A stretch of DNA of 64,000 nt from Tretioscincus oriximinensis (GCA_022410635.1 JAJVDF010000001.1:12542464-12606463); one strand, 5' to 3'. Positions 21,801 to 33,608 are shown, counted from the stretch's first letter. The notes: generated from the sequence alone by a model not told the origin. A program made the numbers and translations.

Positions 21801-22032
21801 CATTCAATTTCTAGTACAAGGAGTCTTCCAGATAAAAGTTTAAGGTTCATAGGAAGGGATGGTTCTATGGAATTAAGATGCGAGATGACTTTTCATCATG
21901 AGAGCTGTAATCACTTGGAGCACATGTGTCTGATTATATAATTAAATATCTTTATCCTTGAAATATGGTGTTTGAACATGACTGAACAGTCTATAAAATC
22001 ATGCATGTAGTAGAAAATTAGGGTATTTTTTC

Positions 22033-22601
22033 CCTATTATATAACATTAGGCCCATGGGGAATTTGATGAAACTGATGGGCAAGAGAATCAAAATGGACA
22101 AGAGGAAATATTTTACCATCCAGAGGATCATCAGTCTATGGAATTTACCACAAAAAAGGTGTTGTCAGTAACCAGCTTCGTTAGCTTTACGAAAGAACTG
22201 GATAAATTCATGAAGCCCAAGGTCCTGTCCCCATTGAGTCTTATTATGGGCTCTATCTCAGAATTGGAACCTGCCATCTACATGCTAGTGTAGGCTATGG
22301 CAGACCCCGAATGGGGCCTACCATAGACTGCAGTGGCATGTGGACAGCCAAGATCTGTCCAGATATAAAGCCCATAATATGTCTCAGTGGAGACAGGGCC
22401 CCAGTGTGTCAATTGCTGCTGGAACAGGTGCTGCTTCCAAGCTGGGTGCCTCTGAAAACCAATTGCAAGAAGTCAAAAGCAGGTGGTGGACTAGCCTTCT
22501 TCTGCTGCTTGAGATGTCCAGAAGCAATTGATGGGCCACTTGGACGATGTTGGACGATGCACTGTGGCCTGATTCAGCAAGGCTCTTATTATGTTAATAT
22601 G
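22033..22601 (+). mobile_element. CR1 LINE 3' end interrupted by family C
   Basis: The 5' part has AACATTAGGCCCATGGGGAA, GGACAAGAGGAAATATTTTA and GGATCATCAGTCTATGGAAT. The 3' part has TGCTTGAGATGTCCAGAAGC and TGATTCAGCAAGGCTC, ending TTATTATGTTAATATG. A family C element (about 22218-22412) separates the two and is therefore younger. Confidence 0.75.
22218..22412. mobile_element. Family C MITE-like element nested in CR1
   Basis: AAGGTCCTGTCCCCATTGAG at the left, then TTATTATGGGCTCTATCTCA; on the right AGATATAAAGCCCATAATAT, giving an inverted pair. The centre, CTATGGCAGACCCCGAATGG then GGCCTACCATAG, folds on itself. Exact borders within the CR1 are uncertain. Confidence 0.5.
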
Positions 22602-23109
22602 ATCATAGTATTCAGTGTAGATCAAAGCAAAATGAAAAATAACCAAAAGCAAACGCTACCCAGTGTAAGGATATAAAGGGACTCTACTGTCTGTTACATT
22701 CACTATCAGGCCATTGTCTAGCTTGATTAAAATAAACTACATTGCATATTGGTTCCTGGCATTATGCCAAATCCCATAAGGGCACAGAAGCTAACATAGG
22801 TAGCCAGCTGTTGTTTTTCTAATATTACTTTGTTTTTACATGATTGGCGGTGGGCAGGAAGGGGCAGAAGTGGATGCAAATCAAGGGCTCTTCTCTCTCT
22901 GGTGTGACAGATCACAGTTTTATCTAAAGCCCACATGGTTTTAGATAAAATCTGCTTTAAATTCAAATTTGTTCTCTGTGTGGGGAGGATCTTATATTTA
23001 TATTAACCTGTACTAGATATCTAATATAACCTGCATCCATACATTACTTATTTATTCCCCTGTACTTGGAATGAATTTGTTTGTTTGTTCTATTATATAA
23101 AAATTAGCC
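22602..23109. other. No gene or recognised repeat
   Basis: Nothing supported. Confidence 0.4.
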
Positions 23110-23215
23110 TGGAATAAAACACTGTCTGGATTAATTTATTCTGGAATATCCAACTTTAGCAGAATAAATAAGTTGTGTCTGGATCGGATGCAGCTTTAGC
23201 TAAAAGAATCCATGT
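23110..23215. repeat. Family G repeat
   Basis: TTCTGGAATATCCAACTTTA, GCAGAATAAATAAG and TGTCTGGATCGGATGCA are matched in order by 34383-34472. Short, AT-rich and unnamed. Confidence 0.4.
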
Positions 23216-23479
23216 TGCACGTTTGTTACTTAATGCACAGTTTGGAAAATTTTCAGAAATAGGAGGTGCAGGAAATATATTGTTTCACACTTTGACTGGG
23301 GAATAAACGAAGCAATTTAGCAGGGACAGAGTATTTACCTTCATTATTTGTTTCACTACGGTGCTGCTGCTAAGTTGTCCACAAGCATTCCTGAGCTGTG
23401 CCCCCAAATACAGCTGAGCTCTCGCTCGAGATGCCTGAGCTCAATCAAACACTCTAAAGGCAGAAAGGTGCTTTTTATA

Positions 23480-23548
23480 TACTGCTCAAAACAATTAAGG
23501 GAACATAACAATGTAAAACTAAGTGTTCCCTTAATTGTTTTGACAGTA
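23480..23548. mobile_element. Mariner-like hairpin MITE
   Basis: A 65 bp element (23482-23546) with TA at both sides. Arms CTGCTCAAAACAATTAAGGG and CCCTTAATTGTTTTGACAG (one base lost on the right arm) are inverted repeats, extending through GAACA/TGTTC. TA duplication and end-to-end palindromy are typical of Tc1/mariner-derived MITEs. A better-preserved copy is at 53357. Confidence 0.75.
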
Positions 23549-23812
23549 TGTTTTACGGGCTTACAAATAAGGAGGGGAAGTTGGAGATCTTTCCCCAAAC
23601 CAAGGTATTTTCCCAAAGAGTAAACATACACTTCTGATGAGAGGCAGAAGATAGTTTATGTTTCAAAGGGTAGTTCACATTTGGCCACATCCAGATGAGC
23701 ATTTCAAACAAAACCATTTGCTTTATTTTCCCTTCTCATGGTGCCCTTCTTCCCTTTATTTAGATTTCCTGGGCTCCTGTAATCTTTTAATTGTCTCAGG
23801 GGCAGGAGAAAG

Positions 23813-24025
23813 TAGGCTGACCAGATGAGCCCTGTTGGGGGGAGGAGGGGTACGAACCCAATTTTGGAGTGCCTCACGTTTTTTGCTGAGGATTTTTTTT
23901 TTCAAAAAAATATTTTTTTCCGAATTTATTTTATTTTATTTTTCCCTCAGGAAAAACCAGGAGGCACCGCAAAACCGGGTTTTCACCCACCCACCCACCC
24001 CAAAAGGGGTCATCTGATCAGGCTA
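23813..24025. mobile_element. Palindromic hAT-like MITE, copy 1
   Basis: Inverted ends TAGGCTGACCAGATGA and TCATCTGATCAGGCTA enclose two complementary GC-rich arms (about 80 bp each) and an AT-rich loop. Flanks GGAGAAAG (23805-23812) and GGGGAAAG (24026-24033) are an 8 bp duplication with one mismatch, the length made by hAT transposases. Copies 2-4 are at 28765, 33400 and 46819. The frames inside are artefacts. Confidence 0.75.
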
Positions 24026-24154
24026 GGGGAAAGTAGTCTTCACTTTTCACAACTCAATTACACATCCAGGCAAATCCAGTTATATTCCCATATTCAAGAT
24101 ATGGAGAAGATTGCCCTAAAAGTGGGGAAGGCTGTTAACATCACAGTACGGTAG

Positions 24155-24480
24155 CTTAAATACTAGAGGAAAGTAGCCATTTCCCCCAAGTGCAATGTGG
24201 AAACTGTGAAAACATTCCCGCAAAAAATGGAAATGATGTATTCCAGGTCTTCTGTGTTCTGCATGTCACATGACATGTTTTTAGCCATTCACAGTGAGGA
24301 GAGGCAGTCAGGCATGTAGAAGGCATACTGCATGAGAGAATACAGCCTTACATGTGCTTCTTCCTGGACCAGGAACAGGATTGCTTATGCCTGAGGATCA
24401 CAAAAGGTAGTGAACACCTGTCCCATCCAGTAGGTGGGAACGATGCCCAGCAACTACTCCCTGAAGCTAAGTATAAAAAT
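24155..24480 (+). repeat. Family A repeat
   Basis: A partial copy of the ~400 bp family: AAGTGCAATGTGGAAACTGT, GCATGTCACATGACATGTTT, CACAGTGAGGAGAGGCAGTC, then GGTGGGAACGATGCCCAGCA and the terminus ACTACTCCCTGAAG. Confidence 0.5.
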
Positions 24481-24945
24481 GATACTGTGCTTTCATCCGG
24501 CTATGCAACTTTTTAAAGAGGTCCATGACTATGAAAAGTTTGCAGATATGTACTCTCTTGTATACAAAGACGGTATCATAAACTCTGATCTTTTGTTTTA
24601 AATAAATCAGTTGGCTCATGAGTTATGAGAGAGAGAGAAAGCTATGGAAAGAGAGAAAGAGAGAGAAAAGCCTGCCAAATATGGAAAACATGCCTGGAGA
24701 AAATGAAGAAAAAAGGACCTAGCAACTCCCGAAAAAATAAACTCTAATGAAATGGCTGGTAAGATAATAGATAATAGAAAGTGAAGCCTCATAATTCACA
24801 TGTATCTCTAGTGAGGATGTGAGGAGGGGAAGGAAAGGGACACAAATACATTATGTGCATAGTAAGTGTGACATACAAAATTTTATCACAATTGGAAAAG
24901 CAATTTCAAAAAAGTACAGATTGCAGCCCTCCCTGCTGTCTCCAA
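24481..24945. other. No gene; GA-rich patch
   Basis: Contains a GA-rich patch at about 24627-24668. Nothing else is seen. Confidence 0.45.
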
Positions 24946-25354
24946 AGGTGATTTGCAGGGAGCTGAGAGCAGAAAAACATTTTGCCTTCTGTTTGAGATG
25001 CCTAGAGCAATTGGGAGTCAGGATGCTCAACTAAATGGGCTGTGGCATGATCCAGCAGGTTTCCTCTTATGATGTTATATGGTGGGAGAAATCCATAGAG
25101 GTCACACCCAGGCACATCAGTGGCTACTACAAAGATTGCCTCCACGTTGGAGAGGTAGTATGCTTCTGAAGACCATTTGCAGGAAATTCAGGGCAGATGA
25201 AAAATTTGCCTTCTGTTGCTTGAGATGTCCAAAAGGAATTGGTGGCCTATTATGTGAAATATGATGCAAGACCAGATTGGGTTGAGGCCTGATCCAGCAA
25301 GGCTTCTCTTATGTTCTTACAGAGTTGAATAAATTCGTAGAGGTCAAATGTACT
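24946..25354 (+). mobile_element. Chain of CR1 3' ends
   Basis: Module 1 (24946-25080) ends GATCCAGCAGGTTTCCTCTT then ATGATGTTATATG. Module 2 (25081-25320) restarts with AATCCATAGAGGTCACACCC, carries GCTTGAGATGTCCAAAAGGA and ends CTCTTATGTTCTTAC. Module 3 is only its start, AGAGTTGAATAAATTCGTAG, then AGGTCAAATG. All modules share one orientation. Confidence 0.7.
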
Positions 25355-25380
25355 GAGAGTTACATTTCAGGAATATTTCA

Positions 25381-25495
25381 GTTTTAATAGATGTGGAAAA
25401 GAAGAGTTTATACCAGTGCGATGATAATGCATGTAGCACCTGGTGAAAAATCCTTTTTTCCACATCTATTAAAACTACAAAACTCCTCTCCCAGG
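25381..25495. mobile_element. Hairpin element, family E
   Basis: GTTTTAATAGATGTGGAAAA (25381-25400) and its exact complement at 25456-25475 flank a 55-base spacer. The right part, with GTGAAAAATCC, TTTTTTCCACATCT and CTACAAAACTCC, recurs at 29984-30051. It looks like a small foldback DNA element; no target duplication is evident. Confidence 0.6.
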
Positions 25496-25654
25496 TTTTG
25501 TATCAGTACAAACTGTTGTACTGATAAATGTAGCCCACCACTCTTCCAGACTATAAGGCCATTAGATTCTTTAGGTGCATGTTTACTGATCCATTTTAAT
25601 GAGCTCAGTACATTACACTGTCTTCGTGAGATGAATGGGAATTGGCATCAGATC

Positions 25655-26010
25655 TAAGAGCGCTCTAATCTGGAATAGTTGTATGCCAAATTGATCACTA
25701 CTGCATCTGTATTAATCCTGTCTGTTCCAGAATAAGCAGTGAAGCATGGACCAGATCTGAATGAGCCTGCGCATGGTTGCAAACTCCATATATCCATTCT
25801 GCTTCATAGCATACATTGTCTACAGATGTCTTCTGCTACAACTTATCCAAATCCAGGTTTCCTAATACAGATTTAGCATGATAAGGACACAGTGTAGGCC
25901 ACTACTATTCAAAACTACAGGGCCCTTAGTACAGATATGACCCTGAATATTACTACAATGATGTAGACTACAGGTGCCAATATTCCAGATCTGGTAAATG
26001 CAGAAAGGCC
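25655..26010. repeat. Family D repeat
   Basis: AGCGCTCTAATCTGGAATAG, ATTAATCCTGTCTGTTCCAG, AATAAGCAGTGAAGCATGGA and TTATCCAAATCCAGGTTTCC, with GCATACATTGTC. It aligns in order with 52990 in the opposite sense. Confidence 0.45.
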
Positions 26011-27429
26011 CTGAAACATACCAGTCCCTGAGCTTAACTGGTTATTAATGTTACTGGCTTAAACCTTTTAAAAATAATTCTGCAGGTTATCGTGTTGGTT
26101 GAAGAAAAGGAATGTGAAGTCCTAAAAATATTTGTTTATTTTAATTAATTTTTATATTAAACCCTGTAATTAAGGGTCACTCTTAGGCTATATCGAGGAA
26201 GTCATAAAAACAGCTAAAATATTGTCAACAAGGAAGAGAGAATAAAAATGATATGGTCAAAAATCAAATTTGCAAAGGAATTAACTTTATAAGAACTCTT
26301 TTTGGGACAGGCATCTAAATTCTAATGTCCTGGGAAGTATTTGGACAGAAAGATTGCAGCTTTCAGAGACAAAGAGATGACTCTTAAATATATATCTTAT
26401 CTATCTCTTCATTACTAGCCAGAATGAACCATACTAAGTTATTTAGAACAATAAATACTATGGAATAAATTATGCAAAGCAAGAACTTCTTACTCCTGTG
26501 CTCAACTGCCTAATTTATTCAAACTTCAGCCTTTTTTTCTTTCTCTTGTGCTCTCTCTCTCCTTTTTTTAGTATAAAATGTAGATGCCCTGGGATCAGAT
26601 GTATTTATTTCTCCCTTTTCCCCTCCTCTGCATTAGAGTCGTGCACATATAATCTTTATTGATAGGCTATTTTGCTGACTCCTAAAACCCATTTTCACAA
26701 CATTGCTGGTTTCTGGTTGTTCTAATGAGGCAGGTCTCCTCCTTGTTTCTTCCCCATCAACCAAGGCACTTGTAGGAAGAAACTGTATGTCAGTTGAATG
26801 AAAAGGGATAAATAGGAGGCCATAGCAGTTTATAGATGGTTGAATAGAGTCCACAGGCTATGATTAGAAAGCCCTACGGTTCTTTACATGCCCACAGCAC
26901 GGCTGCAACTTAAATTGGTCACGTGTTTTCTCCAAAAAGAGGAGGCAAAAACAGTGGAAGCTGGGTTGTTGGCTTCACAGTTTTTCTTATAGGGCTTTGG
27001 AAGAAAAGATAGCCCCATGACAATGCTTTTATTTAGTTCTTTTCTGGCTTTCAACTTCAAAGCAGGTTTGCAGGGCTGCTTTTTCCTTCTCTCATCTAAA
27101 TAATGAAGCAACAGAAAAGGCAAGAAAGATAAAAAGGTAATATAAGAAAAGATTTGGAAGGGGTGGGGGAACCAGCTTCTTGTTATCCCCCCATTTATAA
27201 CATCTACATGTAAAAGTAAGCAAAGGAGCCTTTGTAGACATTCAGTATTTTGTTCGCACAATAACCCTAAATATAGCCTGGGCTGGCAAAGGAAGAGTCA
27301 CAACACAACAGGTGCATTATTCAGTCTCATTGGTTATCATAAGCTTACAGCTTATGAAAATCAATGGCAGTGGCATGGTTCCAGTTTGATACCATTGATG
27401 TATCATTTAGTATGCTGGAACATCTTTGG
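26011..27429. other. No gene or recognised repeat
   Basis: About 1.4 kb, AT-rich, apparently single copy in this window. Minus frames at 26633-26854 and 26884-27261 have no domain. Confidence 0.45.
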
Positions 27430-27665
27430 ACCATTTTCTTGGCTGACATAGAAAGCACTTCCCAATGCATTCTTCCTCCAAAAGCATTCCTAAATTATCT
27501 TGCATAGATTGCATTCAAGTGGTCCACAAACATTCCTTCCATGGTGAAAACATTCTTCAGGAAGTATGAATGCTGTTTCCTAGTCTTTCCGAATTCTACA
27601 TGTTATGCGACACATTTTCATCTATGAGCCACTGGATCTGCCTATGTCAGGTGCAGCAGGTGAGT
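27430..27665 (+). repeat. Family A repeat
   Basis: GATTGCATTCAAGTGGTCCA, GGAAGTATGAATGCTGTTTC and ATGTTATGCGACACATTTTC, then the start of the right end. Diverged member. Confidence 0.45.
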
Positions 27666-28764
27666 GTGGTACTTCCTAACTGAAGGAATCACTAGTCCTT
27701 TTCATTTCTGGCATTGCATTGCACCATAATGTGTGCACCATTCCCTTGCCCAGCCACAGCAAAAGGTAGCCATGCAGTGCTTGATCTGGACCAGAAGACT
27801 TGTCTGCACTCTACTGCAACCTCAGAGTTCAAATTACAAAGAGCATATATTCTTACAGCAGTCAAAGATGGTTTGCAAAAACCATTCCCAAAAAGGAAGT
27901 GTGGAAAGGTCCTGTAAGAACCTGGTGTTGGGAGACACGATAATGCTCTGGGGCATCAATGCTGCCTTCCACATCCAGACTGACCACAAAGGACCAAAAC
28001 CATAGATCCAAGTTCCATGGGGAAGATCCCAAGGAAAACAACATCCAATCCCTGGGGCACCAAATCTATCCACCATTCCAGACTGCTTCTAAGTTGACTG
28101 TTGATACACTTTCTGCTATTCGCTTCTGAAACACAGGAAGAAGTTTCAGAGCCATATTTCAGGTGTAGAACTCTTATCTCAGCTTGCAAGCACATGAGCT
28201 GGAAATACACAAGGGACTACAGTACCACATATTAAAAAAGATCAAAAATGCTTGCCATGTAAGTAGGTATTACTTATTAAAAGCCCATCAGAATAAAAAG
28301 GTCTGCAGAGAGCTGCATTTCAGATTTATGTTTTTGCCTCACCATTTCTCAGAAAGGCATTATTTCACTTTATAATAGCATTATACAAAAAGTTAAATTG
28401 TGAAAGTACAAAAAGTCAAAATGCAATAAATCCCAAACTCAAAATCACAGACAAAGCAATTTAAGTGTAAGATTGAAGCAGGACTGTGCAAGTTTTTCAT
28501 ATGTTCTTTCGTCCTATCACATTGGGTTTTTCCGAACTTATCACAAAGTTATCTCTCTCTGGACCCTCTATTTCCACATGCTAGAATGGAAGACAGAGGT
28601 CCTCCCCCACCCTGCCCCATGTCACTCCAGCCACTCCACCCAGGCCTGGAGTTGGTGGACACCATTACTGTTTCATTTATGTATTATTATTCAGGAATTT
28701 ATGCTCTATGGCGGGTGACAGAAGATTAAAAACACACAGTAGTAGAAACACACACTAGTAGAAA
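27666..28764. other. No gene recognised
   Basis: Several overlapping frames on both strands between 27714 and 28210, none with a recognisable domain. Nothing supported. Confidence 0.4.
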
Positions 28765-28956
28765 TAGGCTGACCAGATGACCCTTTNGGGGGGCGGGGTG
28801 GAAACCTGGTTTTGGGGTGCCTCCTGGTTTTTGCTGAGGAAAATCTTTTTCAAAAAAAGATTTTTTGGGGGGAAAAAAATTAATATTTTTTTTTCCCTCA
28901 GCAAAACCGGGTTTTCACCCCACCCATCCCCCAAAAGGGGTCATCTGGTCAGCCTA
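28765..28956. mobile_element. Palindromic hAT-like MITE, copy 2
   Basis: Ends TAGGCTGACCAGATGACC and GGGGTCATCTGGTCAGCCTA, with arms containing TTTTGGGGTGCCTCCTGG and CAAAACCGGGTTTTCACCCC. Flanks AGTAGAAA and AGTAGAAT form a 7/8 duplication if the last A is counted in the flank; the left flank is locally repetitive. One ambiguous base near 28787. Confidence 0.75.
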
Positions 28957-28999
28957 GTAGAATGTTTAAAATAACATGACATATAGAATACAAAAAGGC

Positions 29000-29225
29000 T
29001 AGAGTGCAGCATTCGGACTTCCTGCAAGAATGTTTTCACAGGGCAGGAATGATTGTGGGCTACCTAAAAGCAAGTAAGTTTCATGATGCTTTTGTGGCGA
29101 TTGAGGAATAGTGATACAATAAGCAATAGTAGTATTCTGTTCCTGCTAGTAGTATTCTAGTTCCTGCTAGGATTATTCCCCAGTTCAAGTGCCAAAGGGC
29201 CCAAAGTGTTAAATGCTCTCTTCAT
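29000..29225 (-). repeat. Family A repeat, minus
   Basis: GCAGCATTCGGACTTCCTGC, GGCAGGAATGATTGTGGGCT, and the family end GATTATTCCCCAGTTCAAGT. It contains a local 20/21 bp tandem duplication (TAGTAGTATTCTGTTCCTGC at 29127 and a near copy at 29147). Confidence 0.5.
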
Positions 29226-29983
29226 ATGCTTATCTCTTTCTTACCACAGCCAACTGGCACATGGGAAAAATATTGAGTAGTGACAATGACATCATGCTGA
29301 TTTTGATCTTTCTGATGAAATACAAATATTTTAAAAGCTTTGTAGTAATAGTGCAAAAGGGAAGCGGAAATTCAAAAGAAATGTGGACCCTTGTGGAGGG
29401 GTTGAAAGGAAAGCTTGCTTTTTCTTGGAATGTTTAGGGAGCAAAATCGAATTAATGTACATTGATTAAACATCCGGATTCAACTGTTCAATACCTCCTA
29501 GCATTTCATTATCAAAATGTTTCCATCTGTGAAGCAGCAGACAAAATATAATAGCAAACAAAATTCCTCATCTCCCTGAATCTCATTTTGTGTGCCTTTT
29601 GTTCAGCAGGTTCATCAATAGTCTTCTTTAAATAGTCTTCCTTGGCTGTTTTTCAGCAAGCAAACTCTATCTTCCATCTCGACAACTATTTGAGACTGGG
29701 AGACTGCAACACATTTGCTTAGAAGTATTGTAAATTGCACTAAAAGCAACAAGGCTTCCTTCCAAGGAAAACTTAGGAGGTAGATATGGAAGTCCTGGCC
29801 TGGGGTGTAATATGATTGCTCAGTCAGGAATTCAGTAGCAGGTGGAATTATCGATGTGACTTCTATGAATTTTCAATTTCTACCCAGATGTACATAATGA
29901 TTTCTTAGGATTGGTTTAAGGTTTCCACACACACAAAAGAAAAATGCATTAAAGAAGTTTAATGGGAGTGAAAAATATAATTC
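29226..29983. other. No gene or recognised repeat
   Basis: Nothing supported. Confidence 0.4.
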
Positions 29984-30051
29984 CATTGCACCTAGTGAAA
30001 ATTCCTTTTTTCCATGTCTGTTGAAGCTACAAACTCCTTTTTTATGTAGCC
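29984..30051. mobile_element. Family E fragment
   Basis: CACCTAGTGAAAATTCCTTT, TTTTCCATGTCTGTTGAAGC and TACAAACTCC match the right part of the hairpin at 25381. The left arm is absent. Confidence 0.5.
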
Positions 30052-31729
30052 CTAGAATAATTGCGAGAGGGGAAATACTTTTTTGGGTGTGTGTCAAAGC
30101 AAATGTACATATGCAGGGTAACCAGGGTTCTATATATATACCCTTCTGAGACCCTTCTTGCATTTACTGACCCTTCTAGGCATCTCTCCCCTGCACTCTG
30201 GTGTACAACAAAGAGCAATGTCTCCTACAAGCATGGGTCCATCCATGATAGCTCACTAGACTGGGACAGTGTCACACTATCTTGGTTGTCAATTGACCCA
30301 AGAGGTGTGTAGAAGGATGCAGTTTAGCAAATTGGGTGGGTTCCTGGAAGCTCGGAAGCTCTGCTCAGAGATCCTGTAGCAGATTCTAAAGGTTGCATGA
30401 GCTGGGCTGTCCAAAAATATCCATCCCAATAGTCAGCCTTATTCTAGGATAGCTTGACTTCTTCTGCTGCCAATCATTCCTTGCAGGTTTGGAGCAAACC
30501 CTGACTTCTTCCAATGTTCTCACTATGATGATACAAAATGGAGTTAGCAAGATTAAAGCACTATAGACAGTACAAAGTACACGCACCATTCATGCCATTC
30601 ATATTCTCAATTATAGGTTCCAACCTTTGGAAGATCACCAGCCTTTACTAGCACAGCATCGTAAAAAACTCAAGTAGTCCTGACCCTGGTTAGGGTTGCC
30701 ACATGTCATAGATTTCATAGACAACCTGTGATTTCACAGTATTTTTTAAATTGCCATCAAATATCTGTAACAGCATCACTGCAATACCTCCCTCGTTGTT
30801 GTTTTATTTTTCATTTTGAAATATGACAAGTGCAGAAATACCTTGAGGTCACCCTGAAATGCTTTGCAGAGCATTTCTGTCCTTAGTTGAGAAAAAAAGA
30901 GCTTTCTGCGTCATAAACAGTAATCCACAACATTCCCCAGGCTTGGACTTTGGAAAAAACATGTACATAAGGAACCTCCACATCCCTCAGTTCACATTAA
31001 CAGTCCCATACATCTCCTGGATAGAAAGAGCACATTTCAAGCTATGAGGTAGAATTTTAATTTCTCACTTTTCCTGGCATTTTGCCCTCATGTCTAGCAT
31101 CATGTACATTGACACCGGTGAAAGGAAGCTGAAACGAGTCTGTTGTTTACAGCAAAACTAAATTCCCTTTTGTGTCCACTCAATTGGAGATGCTTTCTTT
31201 GGGTGATGGTTTTAAGCCTCACTCCCTCTGCCCCAATTCTGTACTCATAAGAACACCGTAAGATAGGTCAGACAAGCAGACACTAACTGGCCAAGACCCT
31301 TTCTTTTGTAGATCATTTCCGTTTTTACATCTGGACCAACATGAGGATGGTAGGTCCCTTTGGGGGATAAAAGGCAAAATACAGTCTATTGCAGAAGGGG
31401 AATTAAAGGGGGTTTAGAAGCCCATGTAATTTCCCCCCAGGACAACTAATCTCTGCACTAAACTGTTGGTTGTTTGGTACATTGGGTTGAGTATATTATG
31501 GGGGTATAGGGACAAAGTAAGGATAGAATGTTTGAAGCATACTCTATGGTCTTGTTTTAAATTTTATGTGTGACGGCAGCCTGTGTTGCACAGGATTTAC
31601 AGTAACCCATAAAGTTTGTATCCACACCATTGCCACAGTCTTAAAAGGGGGGCGTTGGCTGCTAAATCGCAATGGAGGCCAACTAAAAATAATAATTTGT
31701 AAGTTAAAGTCCTAAATGACTTGGCAGGC
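30052..31729. other. No gene or recognised repeat
   Basis: About 1.7 kb without a supported feature. Short frames only. Confidence 0.45.
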
Positions 31730-32052
31730 ATGGTCAGTCAGTCGCTTAGGAATTCGTCTCTTGTCTAGGAGATCAGGTTTCGAAGCTCTGTGTGGGACGT
31801 GGGGAGGGGTGAGCACCTTCCACTAGCTTGTAGCTCTAGCCAACCCAGCTATTCAAAAGCAGGAACTGCAAGAAATTGCAACTGACTGCAAGTAGATACA
31901 TGGGAACCACCAGAGTCTGGTGGGGAAGATAAAATGTGAGCCTTCGGGCAAAATACCCTTGTAAGCTGCTTTGAGTCCCTTTGAAAGATGAGAAAAAGCA
32001 GGGTATAAGAACCCAGTTCTTCTTATTCTTATTCTTCTTATTCTTCTTCAAA
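31730..32052 (+). mobile_element. tRNA-derived SINE, near full length
   Basis: The 5' tRNA-like head has a box-A-like TGGTCAGTCAGTCGCTTAGG and a box B GGTTTCGAAGC at 31776-31786. The body has GGGACGTGGGGAGGGGTGAG and CCAACCCAGCTATTCAAAAG. The 3' part, CTTGTAAGCTGCTTTGAGTC, then AGCAGGGTATAAGAACCCAG, ends in a (TTCTTA/TTCTTC)n tail. It is the reference copy for fragments at 21295, 40790, 48626 and 58428. Such SINEs are transcribed by RNA polymerase III and mobilised by a partner LINE, not identified here. Confidence 0.7.
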
Positions 32053-32300
32053 GGCATGCCTTCCCCTATATCAATCTGTCCATGCCTTGAGATCTGCAGA
32101 GGAAGCCATCCTGGTTGTTCCATCACTCTCAAAAGCAAAGGGTGTTGGAACCTATGACAGGGCCTTCTCAATGGTGGAACTTCGAATATTGAGGAGTGTT
32201 AGGTTTCTTCATCACAAATCTACAGAACATCTCTGGACACAAGATTGGAAGGGTAATAAACTAGGCCCTTCCTCCCACCTTTGTCTCCAAACACCACTTT
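32053..32300 (+). repeat. LINE-type interspersed repeat (diverged)
   Basis: TTGAGATCTGCAGAGGAAGC, CCATCCTGGTTGTTCC, CTATGACAGGGCCTTCTCAA and TGGTGGAACTTCG match a common squamate repeat block ('gacagggccttctc'). It directly follows the SINE tail. Confidence 0.45.
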
Positions 32301-32520
32301 TAAAGCTTATTTTGGTTTTGACAGCATCTTATACAGGAAAAACCTCTTCCTTCCCTGCATGTCATATCAGAGCTGGATGGGAAGGAGGTTTCCCTGCTCC
32401 TGCCTCTTTCAAAGCCAAACTTAAGTCTTTGATTCATGCCATGGCAGGTAAGTAGGGCTGGGAGGGGATGCTGGATGTTTGGGCTGGCAAAAGGGAGCCT
32501 GATGGGTAACTAGGGATGCA

Positions 32521-32720
32521 GAATTTGGAGGTTATTCCCTGGCTAATCCAGAGCAGGCAGCACCAGTATAGATGTAGAATGGATTAGTGTAGTCTACCAT
32601 TATTCCAGATTTGAGGGCTCTTAGTACCAATTGGATCCAGAGTACCACTAGTCTCCTGCAGATGATGTGGACTACCGAGTTCCTTAAACAGGATGATTAA
32701 CTATGTGCATTAAAGACACA
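32521..32720. repeat. Family D repeat
   Basis: AGAATGGATTAGTGTAGTCT, ACCATTATTCCAGATTTGAG, GAGTACCACTAGTCTCCTGC and GATGATGTGGACTAC match the family. Confidence 0.45.
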
Positions 32721-33399
32721 AATTAAACACATCCTTTTTTTAAAAGAAGGTTTTTGATTTTGCATTTAGAGCTGAAAGCAAGTGCCAATATTTATTTTTG
32801 CCCTTTAAGATGTGTGAATACGTGACTGCGTTCCAAAAATAATAATTGATTTTTTTATTCAGCAGCCTACGACGTGCACTTTTGCAAATATTATTGTGAT
32901 CTGACTGGAAAATCTGGCTGTTCTTACAACTGCAGGAAACAGCAATATGCAAAATGATCCACAGCTGCCACCTCAGATGAAGGGTACACAAGCAATATTT
33001 ACACCAGTTTTTTTTTCTTTTGTGTTTTCTTTTCTGTTTGCTCTTTCATGCATTTTTCATATTCTTCCACTGTAGCTAGATCATACCCTTTCATTGCATA
33101 AACTGATTGATTGCTATTTCTCTACAGTGTATCTGTAGCCCGTGGTGACTGTAGCACAATAAATAATTTAAATAAAGACATTTAAAGACAAGGAAGTTCC
33201 CCTAGGGATTGACACCCCTACTCTCTACTCCCCACACACTCCCACATACTCACAGCTGAACTGAACTATTCCTTGCTGCATATTTGGTGGAATTGCTTGC
33301 AGCACAGTTGCTGTCCATCCTGCAATAGGGCTCACTCAGCTCTATGCATGTTATGGCTTTCCTTTCATATCCTTGCAGTGAAGAAGAGCTAGTTAAGAT
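32721..33399. other. No gene or recognised repeat
   Basis: AT-rich, with nothing supported. Confidence 0.4.
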
Positions 33400-33608
33400 T
33401 AGGCTGACCAGATGACCCCTTTGGGGGAGGTGAGGTTGAAAACCCGTTTTTGGGGTGCCTTCCATTTTTTTCTGAGGAAAAAAATTAAAAAACAAAATAC
33501 TTTTTGAAAAGAAATTTTTTTTTGGAAGTTTCTCAGAAAAAACTGGGAGGCATCCCAAAACCGAGTTTTCAAACCCCCCTCCCCAAAAGAGGTCATCTGG
33601 TCAGCCTA
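33400..33608. mobile_element. Palindromic hAT-like MITE, copy 3
   Basis: TAGGCTGACCAGATGACCCC ... GAGGTCATCTGGTCAGCCTA, with arms GTTTTTGGGGTGCCTTCC and GGAGGCATCCCAAAACCGAG. Unlike the other copies, the flanks (GTTAAGAT and GAATAGAC) do not show a clear duplication. Confidence 0.75.

Noticed and set aside
22240..22385. TTATTATGGGC / GCCCATAATA as the true ends of a separate element
   Set aside because: Comparison with other family C copies shows that homology extends further out, so this pair is internal.
24946..25354. CRISPR-like or satellite array
   Set aside because: The repeating modules are CR1 3' ends of different lengths, with no regular spacers.
31730..31800. Functional tRNA gene
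   Set aside because: Box A and B are present, but the acceptor and anticodon arms do not form and a SINE body follows.
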